From Roseateles_E cavernae (lineage in GTDB: Bacteria; Pseudomonadota; Gammaproteobacteria; Burkholderiales; Burkholderiaceae_C): a DNA stretch of 64,000 bases. Below the pieces are notes generated by a model. The model ran no database searches. It worked only from the letters and a program-made list of their open reading frames with translations, and was not told the DNA's origin. The stretch covers positions 310,001-374,000 of the forward strand of contig NZ_JBDPLH010000001.1 of NCBI RefSeq assembly GCF_040187885.1. The letters run 5' to 3'. The position numbers and the translations under genes were made by a program. Position 1 is the first letter of the stretch. Each line of letters opens with the position of its first letter. This document shows, piece by piece, positions 1-8,304 of the stretch.

Positions 1-254
1 CGATCGCCTTCGTCACCGGCCTGATCGATCGCGGCAAGCTCGCGCCCGAGGACGCCCGCCTGATGCGCATCCACTCGATCCGCTGCGACGAGCTGATGGC
101 GGCCCAGGGCGTGGTCAGCAAGCTGGACACCGCCTGGCCCTATCTGTGCGAGCTGCGCGATGCCGGCCGCGTCCAGGCCCAGGCCTGGCTGGACGAGCAC
201 TTCGCCCAGGTGGGCAAGCGCTCGACGGTGGATATCCGGGCGGAGTTTCTGTAG
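1..254 (+). CDS. Patatin-like phospholipase, C-terminal end (partial)
   Basis: Only the last 83 or so codons are present; the frame is open from base 3 and stops with TAG at 252-254. The tail includes an HSIRCDELM segment, then SKLDTAWPYL, LRDAGRVQAQAWLDEHF and GKRSTVDI. This order is typical of the C-terminal region (DUF3734) of bacterial patatin-like proteins, which are predicted serine lipid acyl hydrolases. The catalytic Ser/Asp dyad would lie upstream of the window, so activity cannot be judged here. The family call rests on recognising this C-terminal pattern and is fairly secure; substrate and cellular role are unknown. Confidence 0.72.
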   Translation, partial: IAFVTGLIDRGKLAPEDARLMRIHSIRCDELMAAQGVVSKLDTAWPYLCELRDAGRVQAQAWLDEHFAQVGKRSTVDIRAEFL

Positions 255-382
255 CCACCCATGGGCCGAACGGCTCAGTGCGGCGGCGCCAGCCACCGGC
301 ACGCCTGTCAAACATCGACGCCAGACTGCTTGGCAGCCGAGCGGCCAGCTTCCATGGACCGCCGCCAACCAAGGACCTGTCG

Positions 383-2056
383 ATGGGACGCCCGAATCAA
401 GTCAAGCCGCCGCAGACCGGCAGCAACCGCCGCGAGTTCTTCAAGCGTTCCGGCGCGACCACGGTCGCCCTGGTGGCCACCGCCCCGCAGCTCTCCTTCG
501 CCGCCGCGCCGGCGGTGTTCCAGCATGGCGTGGCCAGCGGCGATCCGCTCAGCGACCGCGTCATCCTGTGGACCCGCGTCAGCCCGGCCAGCGCCAAGCC
601 CTCGGTGTCGGTCGCCTATGTCGTCGCCACCGACCCCGGCCTGCTCAACATCGTCAAGCGCGGCAGCAGCAAGACCCATCCGGGCCGCGACTACACCGTC
701 AAGGTCGATGCCCTGGGTCTGCAGCCGGGCACGACCTACTACTACCAGTTCACGGCCGAGGGCGTGGCCAGCCCGGTGGGCCGCACCAAGACCTTGCCGG
801 TCGGCCCGACCCAGCGCCTGCGCATGGCCGTCGTCAGCTGTTCCAACCATGCCTACGGCTATTTCAATGCCTACGCCCGCATCGCCCAGCGTGCCGACCT
901 CGATCTGGTCATGCATCTGGGCGACTATCTCTACGAGTACGGCAACGGCCAGTACGGCTCGCTGCGCCAAACCGAGCCGGCCCACGAGATCGTCAGCCTG
1001 AGCGACTACCGCCAGCGCCACGCGCAGTACAAGCGCGATGCCGACTCCCAGGCCATGCACCGCCAGCATCCGCTGCTGGCGATCTGGGATGACCACGAGA
1101 GCGCCAACGACGCCTACAAGACCGGCGCGCAAAACCATCAAGCCGCGACCGAGGGCGACTGGGAGGCGCGTGTGGCCGCCGCGCTGCAGGCCTACTACGA
1201 ATGGATGCCGGTGCGCCCGGTCGATGCCAGCAATCTGCGCAAGAACAACCGCCTGTTTGCCTACGGTGACCTGGCCGAGCTGGTGATGCTGGAGCAGCGG
1301 CTGAGCGGCCGCTCGCAGCAGCTGGCCGCCACCGTCGCAACGCCGCTGGGCCCGGGTTTTGTGCAAGCCGGTGCCTTCACCGATCCCGGCCGCAGCCTGC
1401 TGGGCAGCGAGCAGGAGCAGTGGCTGAGCGCCCGGCTGCGCAGCACGCCGGCGCGCTGGAAGCTGCTGGGCCAGGGCGTGATGTTCGCCCAGCTCAAGGG
1501 CGTCGCGGCCACCAATGCTGCCGGCGGCGGCGTGTTCCTGAACGCCGACCAGTGGGACGGCTACCAGCCGGCACGCGAGCGCATCTACGCGGTCCTCAAG
1601 GGCGATGCTCAGCACGCGCCGGTCGACAACGTCGTGGTGCTGACCGGCGACATCCACAGCTCCTGGGCCGCCGATCTGACCCAGGACCCGAACAACCCCA
1701 ACCCGGCCGGCGGCGGCTACAACCCGGTCACCGGCGAGGGCTCGCGCGCGGTCGAGTTCGTCGGCACCTCGGTCAGCTCGCCGGGCATTGACACCGACGG
1801 CAACGGCGCCATTGCCGGCTTCCTGCGCTCGGTCAACCCGCACTTCAAGTACATCAATCTGCACCGGCGCGGCTATATGTTGCTCGACCTGACGCCGCAG
1901 CGCGCGGTCTGCGAATGGTGGTATGTGGACACGGTGGCCAGCCCCAGCAACAACGAAACCTTCGCCGCCGCCTTCGAGGTGCAGCAGGGCAGCAATCGCC
2001 TGAGCCCCTCGGCCCAGACCCTGCCGCCGGCCCATCCTCCGCTGCTGGCCCCCTGA
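383..2056 (+). CDS. phoD: Alkaline phosphatase D (PhoD-like), Tat-exported
   Basis: A 557-residue metallophosphatase of the PhoD family, expected to cleave phosphate mono- and diesters outside the cytoplasm using a Ca/Fe centre. The start at 383 is chosen because it puts a twin-arginine signal (NRREFFKRSG, RR at residues 16-17, then a hydrophobic stretch ending in SFAAA) at the N-terminus; the frame is open further upstream but that part looks non-coding. Family landmarks follow in order: FQHGVASGDPLSDRVILWTR, VVSCSNHAYGYFNAYARIA, LVMHLGDYLYEYG, IWDDHESANDAY and VVLTGDIHSSW, which supply metal-binding Asp, Asn and His residues. Length is normal for the family. It stands alone on the plus strand, 43 bases before a PEP-CTERM gene. 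A second Tat phosphatase (PhoX-like) and a phospholipase C occur later in the window. Confidence 0.93.
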   Translation: MGRPNQVKPPQTGSNRREFFKRSGATTVALVATAPQLSFAAAPAVFQHGVASGDPLSDRVILWTRVSPASAKPSVSVAYVVATDPGLLNIVKRGSSKTHPGRDYTVKVDALGLQPGTTYYYQFTAEGVASPVGRTKTLPVGPTQRLRMAVVSCSNHAYGYFNAYARIAQRADLDLVMHLGDYLYEYGNGQYGSLRQTEPAHEIVSLSDYRQRHAQYKRDADSQAMHRQHPLLAIWDDHESANDAYKTGAQNHQAATEGDWEARVAAALQAYYEWMPVRPVDASNLRKNNRLFAYGDLAELVMLEQRLSGRSQQLAATVATPLGPGFVQAGAFTDPGRSLLGSEQEQWLSARLRSTPARWKLLGQGVMFAQLKGVAATNAAGGGVFLNADQWDGYQPARERIYAVLKGDAQHAPVDNVVVLTGDIHSSWAADLTQDPNNPNPAGGGYNPVTGEGSRAVEFVGTSVSSPGIDTDGNGAIAGFLRSVNPHFKYINLHRRGYMLLDLTPQRAVCEWWYVDTVASPSNNETFAAAFEVQQGSNRLSPSAQTLPPAHPPLLAP

Positions 2057-2099
2057 GCCCTCCCACGATCACCCGAACACGCCCACCGGAGCCTCCCTG

Positions 2100-2693
2100 A
2101 TGACCCATGCCATGCTTCGCCCCCGCCTCGCGGGCCTGCTGTTCGCCGCCGCCACCAGCCTTGGCGCCCAGGCCGCCGACTACAGCTTCTCCGGCCAGCT
2201 GCGCTACAACACCGATGTCGTGCACATCGACTTCAGCCTGGACAGCGCGGCCCAGGTGCAGCTGTGGACCGATTCCTGGCAGGACGGTCTGAACTTCGAT
2301 CCGCTGCTGGCGCTGTTCGACGGCGGCCATGCGCTGCTGCAGCTGATCGACGATGGCGGCGACAGCCTTGGCGGCGGCTATTTCGATGCCGGCCTCGGCC
2401 TGCCCCAGCTGGCCGCCGGCCACTACCGGCTGACGCTGGGCGCCAGCCCCAACAACCCGCTCGGCCAGCACCTCAGCGATGGCTTCGAGTTCGATGGGCA
2501 GACGCCGATCGCGATCGCCGACTGGAACCAGCCCGGCTACGACATCAACAAGAACGACCAGAAGGGCAGCTTCTGGCAGCTGCGCCTGAACGGCGTGAGC
2601 CAGGCGGCCGTGGTGCCCGAACCCGGCAGCCTGGCCCTGATGCTGGCCGGCCTGCTGGGTCTGGGCGTCGTGGGCCGGCGCCGGGCACGCTGA
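2100..2693 (+). CDS. PEP-CTERM sorting-domain protein, small secreted
   Basis: A 197-residue exported protein. The N-terminus is a Sec-type signal (LAGLLFAAATSLGAQAADY). The last 27 residues form a PEP-CTERM tripartite sorting tag: VVPEPGSLALM, a hydrophobic helix, and the basic end GRRRAR. Exosortase/EpsH systems use this tag to process proteins and place them on the surface or in exopolysaccharide matrix. The body (SFSGQLRYNTDVVHIDFSL, LLALFDGGHALLQLIDDGGD) resembles the beta-rich DVUA0089-type domain found in other PEP-CTERM proteins; that assignment is tentative. No exosortase gene lies in this window. It is followed by a hairpin at 2706-2725 shared with the convergent CoA-transferase gene. 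Confidence 0.85.
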   Translation: MTHAMLRPRLAGLLFAAATSLGAQAADYSFSGQLRYNTDVVHIDFSLDSAAQVQLWTDSWQDGLNFDPLLALFDGGHALLQLIDDGGDSLGGGYFDAGLGLPQLAAGHYRLTLGASPNNPLGQHLSDGFEFDGQTPIAIADWNQPGYDINKNDQKGSFWQLRLNGVSQAAVVPEPGSLALMLAGLLGLGVVGRRRAR

Positions 2694-2705
2694 GGCCGGG
2701 CCAGG

Positions 2706-2725
2706 ACCTGCTCGTCAGAGCAGGT
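2706..2725. terminator. Hairpin between convergent genes
   Basis: ACCTGCTC (2706-2713), loop GTCA, and GAGCAGGT (2718-2725) form a perfect 8-bp stem with a 4-base loop. It sits 12 bases after one stop codon and includes the stop codon of the opposing gene (2715-2717). The position suggests a bidirectional terminator. There is no clear T run on either side, so it may be weak or act mainly as an mRNA 3' end stabiliser. Confidence 0.45.
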
Positions 2726-4010
2726 TCAGCCGCCTGGCCCCCTCGCGCAGCTCGGCGCGGAAGTCGGGGTGGGCGATGGCGATCATCTCCAGCGCGCGCT
2801 GCTTGCCGCTCTTGCCGCGCAGCTGGGCCACGCCGTACTCGCTGACCACATAGTTGATGTCGTTCTTGCCGGTCGTGACATGGGTGCCGGGGCTCAGGGT
2901 CGGCATGATGCGGCTGATGCTGTCGTCCTTGGCGGTGGACGGCAGCACGATGAAGGCCTTGCCGCCCTGCGAGCGGTTCGCGGCGCGCACGAAATCGACC
3001 TGGCCGCCGGTGCCCGAGTAGGGCAGATGGGCCAGGCTCTCCGAGCCGCACTGGCCCAGCAGGTCGATCTGCAGGGTCGCGTTGATGGCCACCAGCTTGT
3101 CGTTGCGGCCGGCCAGATAGGGATCGTTGGTGAAGTCCACCGGGTGCATCTCCAGGCCCGGGTTGCGGTCCATGAAGCGGTAGAGCTTTTGCGAGCCCAG
3201 CGCGAAGGTCGCGACCATCTTGCCGGGCAGATAGTTCTTGCGGCTGTTGGTGACGACGCCGGCCTCGACCAGGCTCATGATGCCGTCGCCAATCATCTCG
3301 GTGTGCACGCCCAGCTCGCGCTTGTCGGTCAGTTGCATCACCACCGCATCGGGAATGCCGCCATAGCCGATCTGCAGGGTCGAGCCGTCCTCGATCATCT
3401 CGGCCACGTATTTGCCGATCGCCTGCTGCACCGGCCCGATCTTGGGCAGGCCCACCTCCAGCACCGGCTCGCCGCTCTCGACCAGGGCGCTGACCTGGGA
3501 GATGTGCACATGGCAGGCGCCGAAGGCAAAGGGCACAAGGGGGTTGACCTCGAGCACCACCGCGCGGGCCTTGGCCAGCGCGGCCATCGTGTAGTCGGCC
3601 CCCAGGCTCAGCGCGAAATAGCCATGCGCATCCATCGGCGAGGCCAGCGCAAACACCACATCGGCCGGGATCAGGCCGCGCGCGATCAGCGCCGGCATCT
3701 CGGAGAAATAGCTGGGGATGAAGTCGATCCAGCCGGCCTGGCCGCCGGCGCGCGAGGCGGCGCCGTAGAAAAAGGCCAGATGGCGCACATGCTCGGTCGT
3801 CTCGGGATCGAAATAGCCGAACTTGCGCACCGGCAGGATCTGCGCCACCTTGATGTCGCGAAAGCGCCGGCGCTGCTCGGACAGCGCCGTCAGCAGGGCC
3901 GGCGGCTCGCCGACGCCGGTCGGCACGATGATGGAGTCGCCGTTGCGGAGCTGATCGAGCGCCTCTTCGGCGCTACGGAGCTTCTGGCGGTACAGGTCTT
4001 GAATCGGCAT
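2715..4010 (-). CDS. Acetyl-CoA hydrolase / CoA-transferase family protein
   Basis: A 431-residue cytoplasmic enzyme of the acetyl-CoA hydrolase/4-hydroxybutyrate CoA-transferase family. Members move CoA between acetyl-CoA and short-chain acids through a glutamyl-CoA thioester, or hydrolyse acetyl-CoA. Family features are an N-terminal domain starting near SIIVPTGVGEPPALL, then IGYGGIPDAV, the segment HTEMIGDG with the likely catalytic Glu, and the C-terminal GTGGQVDFVRAA, STAKDDSISRI and YVVSEYGVAQLRG motifs. Length is normal for the 4-hydroxybutyrate-type branch. No pathway genes are adjacent (upstream is a divergent histidine kinase, downstream a convergent PEP-CTERM gene), so the acyl substrate cannot be read from context. 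Confidence 0.88.
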   Translation of the reverse strand: MPIQDLYRQKLRSAEEALDQLRNGDSIIVPTGVGEPPALLTALSEQRRRFRDIKVAQILPVRKFGYFDPETTEHVRHLAFFYGAASRAGGQAGWIDFIPSYFSEMPALIARGLIPADVVFALASPMDAHGYFALSLGADYTMAALAKARAVVLEVNPLVPFAFGACHVHISQVSALVESGEPVLEVGLPKIGPVQQAIGKYVAEMIEDGSTLQIGYGGIPDAVVMQLTDKRELGVHTEMIGDGIMSLVEAGVVTNSRKNYLPGKMVATFALGSQKLYRFMDRNPGLEMHPVDFTNDPYLAGRNDKLVAINATLQIDLLGQCGSESLAHLPYSGTGGQVDFVRAANRSQGGKAFIVLPSTAKDDSISRIMPTLSPGTHVTTGKNDINYVVSEYGVAQLRGKSGKQRALEMIAIAHPDFRAELREGARRLNLL

Positions 4011-4140
4011 GGCAGGCCTTGCTGGACAGCGGAAATCCCAGTGTCGCCGCGCTGGCTGACGCCGGCTTGACCCCTGGCGCCGAATATTTCGCTGCCTGCG
4101 GCTTTAGCCGGGCCGGCATACTGTCGCCTACAACTCGATA

Positions 4141-4159
4141 CGGGCCGCAGTGCGGCCCG
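4141..4159. repeat. Perfect palindrome upstream of the histidine kinase gene
   Basis: CGGGCCGCA-G-TGCGGCCCG: two 9-bp arms around one central base, 33 bases before the histidine kinase start at 4192 and inside the divergent intergenic region. The short odd centre fits a dimeric-protein operator better than a terminator. No regulator can be assigned. Confidence 0.4.
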
Positions 4160-4191
4160 ACAAGACCAGCGTGGCAACACACGGGAGCGCC

Positions 4192-6066
4192 ATGACCCTG
4201 ATCGAGCCGGCGGCGCCCGTCCCGCGCAAGCGCCGCCTGTCCTATGCCCTGGTGCTGACACCGCTGCTGATCGGCAACGCGCTGATGCTGGCGCTGTGCC
4301 TGCTGGGCTTTTATGTGCTGTCGGCCACGCGCGCCTATGTGGGCGGCGAGAGCCAGTGGTCGAAGGCACGCGCCCAGGCCGTCAAGCATCTGCGCGCCTA
4401 TGCCGCCAGCGGCGCGCCGGCGCAGCTGCAGCGTTTCCAGCAGGCCCTGCAAGTGCCGCTGGGCGACCGCGCCGCCCGGCTGGAGCTGGACAAGCCCGCG
4501 CCCGATCTGCGCCTGGCGACGGCGGCCTTCGAGCGCGGCGGCAATGCCGCCGACGACATTCCCGGCATGATGCGGCTGTACCGCTGGGCCGGCCGCAGCG
4601 ATCTGATGCGGCCGTCGGTGCAGGCCTGGGAGCGCGGCGATGCCCATATCTTCCGGCTGCAGGCCATGAGCGAGCAGCTGCAGCAGCTGCACACCCAGCC
4701 CGGCCCGCCGGGCGAGGATCGCCTGGCGCGTATCGCGCTGCTGCTGTTCGCGATCGAGGAACTGGACAACGAGCTGCTGGGGCTGGAGCGCCAGTTCAGC
4801 CAGGCCCTCGGTGAGGCCTCGCGCAGCACCTACCTCGCCCTGGCCCTGGCCATTGGCCTGACCGCGCTGCTGCTGACCCTGACGGCCTACGCGCTGGCGC
4901 GCAGCGGGCTCCGCCGCCAGGCCCGCTACGAGACCGCGCTGGAGGCGGCCAATCAGCGCTGGTCGCTGGCGGCGCAAAGCGATGGCCTGGGCCTGTTCGA
5001 GTGGCAGCAGCGCGACGACCATGTGCTGCTGGACGCCCGTGCCTGCGCCGTCTACGGCCTGGCCTGCGGCCCGGAGGGCCTGAGCCTGGCGCGCGCGCAG
5101 CTGCGGGCCCGGGTCGAGCCGGACGACGCCTCGGCGCTGCAGCAGCTGCTGGACCAGACCCTCTGCGCGGCCGCGCCGTCTTTCCGGCACCACTTCCGCA
5201 TCCGGGTCGGCCCGGAGGGCGGGGCCGGGACGCTGCGCCATGTCGAGGTCAGCGGCCTGATGCTGGCCGGCGCCGCCCGCGGCGAGCAGCGCATGGTGGG
5301 CGTGATCAAGGATGTCAGCGACCGGGTCCACCAGGCGCAGCTGGAGCTGGAGATCGCCGCCGCCGAGCGCAGCGCGGCCGCCCGCATGGAATTTCTGTCG
5401 CGGCTGAGCCATGAGCTGCGCACGCCGCTGAACGCGGTGCTGGGCTTCTCGGAGCTGATGCTGCTGGACCGGGCCGACGCGCTGAGCCCGAACCAGCAGC
5501 GCCGCGTCCAGCTGATCGGCGGCGCCGGCCGCCATCTGCTGCGCCTGGTCGACGATGTGCTGGACATCAGCAGCATCGACTCGGGCCATTTCAGCGTCGA
5601 GCGCCGGCCCACGCCGCTGGCGCCGGTGCTGGCCAGCGCCGCCGCGCTGGTCGCCAGCGAGGTGCAGGCGCATGACATCCAGCTGGCGCTGGAGGCGCCG
5701 CCGGCCTCGCTGAGCGTGCTGGCCGACGAGCAGCGGCTCGGCCAGGTGCTGGCCAATCTGCTCAGCAATGCCTGCAAATACAACCGGCGTGGCGGCCGCG
5801 TGCGGGTGCGCACCGAGGTTCGGGACGGCGAGGTGCGGATCGCGATCGAGGATCAGGGCCAGGGTCTGGACGCGGCCGAGCAGGCCCAGCTGTTCCAGCC
5901 CTTCAAGCGCCTGCCGGCCACCGCCCATCTGAGCGGCACCGGCCTGGGACTGAGCATCGTCAAGCTGCTGATCGAGCAGATGGGCGGTGCGGTCAGCGTC
6001 AGCAGCCAGCCCGGCGCGGGCTCGGTGTTCACGCTGACGCTGCCGGTCGCCCAGGCACAGGCCTAG
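4192..6066 (+). CDS. Membrane sensor histidine kinase with PAS-like domain
   Basis: A 624-residue two-component sensor. The ATG at 4192 is preferred over an upstream GTG at 4150 because GGAG lies six bases before it. One membrane helix (LTPLLIGNALMLALCLLGFYV, about residues 22-45) and a second (LALALAIGLTALLLTLTAYAL, about 215-240) flank an alpha-helical periplasmic sensor region. A PAS-like segment (about 260-380) follows, then a HisKA dimerisation domain with phospho-acceptor His407 in SRLSHELRTP, and an ATP-binding HATPase domain with NLLSNACKYN (about 522), EDQGQGLD and GTGLGLSIVKLL. There is no receiver domain, and no response-regulator gene is adjacent, so the partner is unknown. It converges with a phoX-like gene, and both stop codons lie in one shared CTAG at 6063-6066. 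Confidence 0.93.
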   Translation: MTLIEPAAPVPRKRRLSYALVLTPLLIGNALMLALCLLGFYVLSATRAYVGGESQWSKARAQAVKHLRAYAASGAPAQLQRFQQALQVPLGDRAARLELDKPAPDLRLATAAFERGGNAADDIPGMMRLYRWAGRSDLMRPSVQAWERGDAHIFRLQAMSEQLQQLHTQPGPPGEDRLARIALLLFAIEELDNELLGLERQFSQALGEASRSTYLALALAIGLTALLLTLTAYALARSGLRRQARYETALEAANQRWSLAAQSDGLGLFEWQQRDDHVLLDARACAVYGLACGPEGLSLARAQLRARVEPDDASALQQLLDQTLCAAAPSFRHHFRIRVGPEGGAGTLRHVEVSGLMLAGAARGEQRMVGVIKDVSDRVHQAQLELEIAAAERSAAARMEFLSRLSHELRTPLNAVLGFSELMLLDRADALSPNQQRRVQLIGGAGRHLLRLVDDVLDISSIDSGHFSVERRPTPLAPVLASAAALVASEVQAHDIQLALEAPPASLSVLADEQRLGQVLANLLSNACKYNRRGGRVRVRTEVRDGEVRIAIEDQGQGLDAAEQAQLFQPFKRLPATAHLSGTGLGLSIVKLLIEQMGGAVSVSSQPGAGSVFTLTLPVAQAQA

Positions 6067-7709
6067 AGATTGCCGCGCATCCAGGGGCCGGCGATCGCGA
6101 CGGTCAGGCCGGGTCGCTGCAGATTGACGAAGAGCAGCCGGCCGCTGGGGTCGAAGCAGGCGCCGCAGAATTCCGAGTCCAGATAGCTGCCCGCAGCCAC
6201 CTGCTTGCCGGCGGCCTGCAGCGGGCCGGCCTCCAGCAGCAGATGGTTCTTGCAGAAGATATAGGCCGCGCCGGCCGGGCTCAGGCCCAAGAGGCGCGAG
6301 CCGCTGCCATAGCCATCGGCCGAGGCGCCGCCGTCCTCGCACAGCAGGATGCCGCCGCGCGGGCTGACGGTGACGTTGTCCGGGTTGTTGCCGACGCTGG
6401 CGTCGCCGCTGACAAAGATCGCGCGCAGCCGCATCGTCGCCAGGCTCAGCTCCCAGACCGCACCCTCGCCCTGGCCGGGCCGGTTGTTGCGGTCGACGCC
6501 GGCCGCGGTATCGACGATGTAGAGCTTGCCGGCGGCATGCCAGATGCCCTCGCCGCGGCTCATGCGGGCACAGCCCTGGCTCAGCGCCTGGTGGGTCGGG
6601 CCGGCAGCAAAACCCAGGCTGACGCCGCCGGGCTGGCCCACCACCACCACCGGGTCGGCATCGGGGTCGGCGATGTCCACCCACTCCAGCTCGTACTCGT
6701 CGCCGATCTGCGGGTCCAGCAGGCCGACATCATTGGCCTGGGCCAGCGTGGCCGGCACCGCCTTGCGCAACAGCGCACGGATGCGGGCGGCCTGCAGCCG
6801 GCCGCCGCGATGCAGGCTGCCGGGCTGGCCGCTGCTGTCCTGGGGCAGGTAGCGGTAGAGCGCGCTGATATTGCGGTTGTCCTCGGTCAGATAGACATGG
6901 CCGCTGGCCGGATCGACGGCGACGGCCTCGTGCACAAAGCGCCCCATGCCGACGATGGGCTCGGCGCTGGTGCGGGCCGGCTCGCTGTGGACCTCGAACA
7001 CATAGCCATGCTTCCTGCCGCCGATGGCGGAGAAGTCATAGATCGTCTCCTCGCAGCTGAGCCAGCTGCCCCAGGGCGTCGGGCCACCGGCACAGTTGCC
7101 CAGCGTGCCGCCCAGCGAGCCGCGCGCGCCCACCCACTGGTTGTCGCGCATCAGCAAGGTCGAGGTGCCGCCGGCCACATAGCCGCTGAAGGGCGTCGGC
7201 GCCGGCGCGGCCGGGTTGGTGACCACACCGCTGGCGCCTATGCGTATCGGCAGGCCGGCGTAGAAGGCGGTGATGATGCCCTGGACCGGCTTGTCGGCGT
7301 AGACATGCGGCGCGGCGATGGCCTCGGCCGGCGTGGCCACCAGGCCGCGCTCATGGTTGCGCACCAGCAGCAGCTCGCTGCTGCGGCCGACGCGGCGTGC
7401 GCCGACCACGGCCATGCCGTCATGGGCATTCGGGGTCGGCCGGCCATCGTCCATCGCATCGCCGCTCCAGCCATAGGAGCGGTAGGAAAAGCCGGCCGGC
7501 AGCTGCAGCAGCGGCAGGCCGGTGCTCAGATCATTGACCGGCGCCAGCGCGCCATAGGGCGAGGCCGCCGTCAGCAGCTGCTTGCCACCGGTGGCGGCCA
7601 TGGCGTTGCGGACCTGCAGCCCGCCCAGGATGCTGGCCATGCCGCCGGCGGCCAGGGCTCCGGAGCCCTGCAGGAGTTGGCGGCGTCGGGGGGAAAACTG
7701 CTGCGGCAT
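6063..7709 (-). CDS. PhoX-like (DUF839) phosphatase, Tat-exported
   Basis: A 548-residue secreted protein of the PhoX/DUF839 family of beta-propeller phosphatases, which use Fe and Ca. The N-terminus has a twin-arginine signal (SPRRRQLLQGSGALAAGG) and a cleavage region ending MAATGG. Landmarks are FSYRSYGWSGDAMDDG, PNAHDGMAVVG, LVRNHERG, GTLGNCAGGPTPWGSWLSCEE, HEAVAVDPASGHVYLTED, EGIWHAAGKLYIVDTAAG and GDASVGNNPDNVTVSPRGGILLCEDG. These Glu, Asp and Asn-rich loops match family metal-ligand positions. The expected role is release of phosphate from organic esters outside the cytoplasm. It is monocistronic; 97 bases upstream ends a CopD-like gene on the same strand. Some DUF839 proteins have no proven phosphatase activity, so no symbol is given. 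Confidence 0.85.
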   Translation of the reverse strand: MPQQFSPRRRQLLQGSGALAAGGMASILGGLQVRNAMAATGGKQLLTAASPYGALAPVNDLSTGLPLLQLPAGFSYRSYGWSGDAMDDGRPTPNAHDGMAVVGARRVGRSSELLLVRNHERGLVATPAEAIAAPHVYADKPVQGIITAFYAGLPIRIGASGVVTNPAAPAPTPFSGYVAGGTSTLLMRDNQWVGARGSLGGTLGNCAGGPTPWGSWLSCEETIYDFSAIGGRKHGYVFEVHSEPARTSAEPIVGMGRFVHEAVAVDPASGHVYLTEDNRNISALYRYLPQDSSGQPGSLHRGGRLQAARIRALLRKAVPATLAQANDVGLLDPQIGDEYELEWVDIADPDADPVVVVGQPGGVSLGFAAGPTHQALSQGCARMSRGEGIWHAAGKLYIVDTAAGVDRNNRPGQGEGAVWELSLATMRLRAIFVSGDASVGNNPDNVTVSPRGGILLCEDGGASADGYGSGSRLLGLSPAGAAYIFCKNHLLLEAGPLQAAGKQVAAGSYLDSEFCGACFDPSGRLLFVNLQRPGLTVAIAGPWMRGNL

Positions 7710-7806
7710 GGTCGGCTCCGGGTGGCGTTGGCTGCCGCCATGCTGCGCCGCCGATGTGGCAGGGCCATGACCAGCCGCCAGGCCGAACGGCCTGGGGGCG
7801 CCCTCC

Positions 7807-8265
7807 TCAGCCCAGCAGCCGCACAGCCGCGATCGCCAGCCAGCCCAGCACGAAGTTCAGCCACACCAGCTTGTGGATCAGCCCGGCCGCCGCTGCGGCC
7901 TGCGGCCATTGGGCGCCGGCCAGCGCGCGGCGGAACTTGCGGAAACCGGCGACATAGATGTGGCCGAAGATCGCGAACATCGCCAGGCCCAGCACCAGCA
8001 TCACCTGCCAGCCCAGCGGCACGCTGCCGCCGGCGGCCTTGTACGCGGCGCTGTAGAGATGGCTGCCGGTGCCGAACAGCAGCACGATGGCCCCGATCAC
8101 CAGGGCGAAGAAGCGCCGCCAGACCTGCTCCATCAGCCGCACCCGCGGCTGCGGCTCCAGCGTCGCGATGGCGGCCGGGCGCAGCGCGAACAGCATGAAG
8201 GCCATGCCGCCCATCCAGACGATGGCGGCGACCAGGTGCAATAGTTTGATGAGTTCGTAAAGCAT
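7807..8265 (-). CDS. CopD/DUF2269-like four-helix membrane protein
   Basis: A 152-residue integral membrane protein with four predicted helices: LIKLLHLVAAIVWMGGMAF, FFALVIGAIVLLFGTGSHL, WQVMLVLGLAMFAIFGHIYV and LNFVLGWLAIAAVRLL. The start LLHLVAAIVWMGGMAFMLFALRP, with His in helix 1 and a conserved W-x-G-G, is characteristic of the CopD-like family, whose members may bind copper or haem. No copper-resistance genes are nearby, so a metal role is not supported by context. It is divergent from a lipoprotein gene 39 bases away. Confidence 0.78.
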   Translation of the reverse strand: MLYELIKLLHLVAAIVWMGGMAFMLFALRPAAIATLEPQPRVRLMEQVWRRFFALVIGAIVLLFGTGSHLYSAAYKAAGGSVPLGWQVMLVLGLAMFAIFGHIYVAGFRKFRRALAGAQWPQAAAAAGLIHKLVWLNFVLGWLAIAAVRLLG

Positions 8266-8304
8266 CGGCCGATTGTGAGGGCTGCTGCCGATAATCGGGC
8301 CACC

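Noticed and set aside
302..322. Pho box candidate (CTGTCAA then CGACGCC) upstream of phoD
   Set aside because: Only the first half resembles the consensus; the second half matches at chance level.
308..2035. Long minus-strand open frame (575 codons) opposite the phoD gene
   Set aside because: High GC leaves few stops in all frames; the translation is low-complexity and Ala/Gly/Arg-rich with no recognisable motif, while the plus strand encodes a full PhoD family protein.
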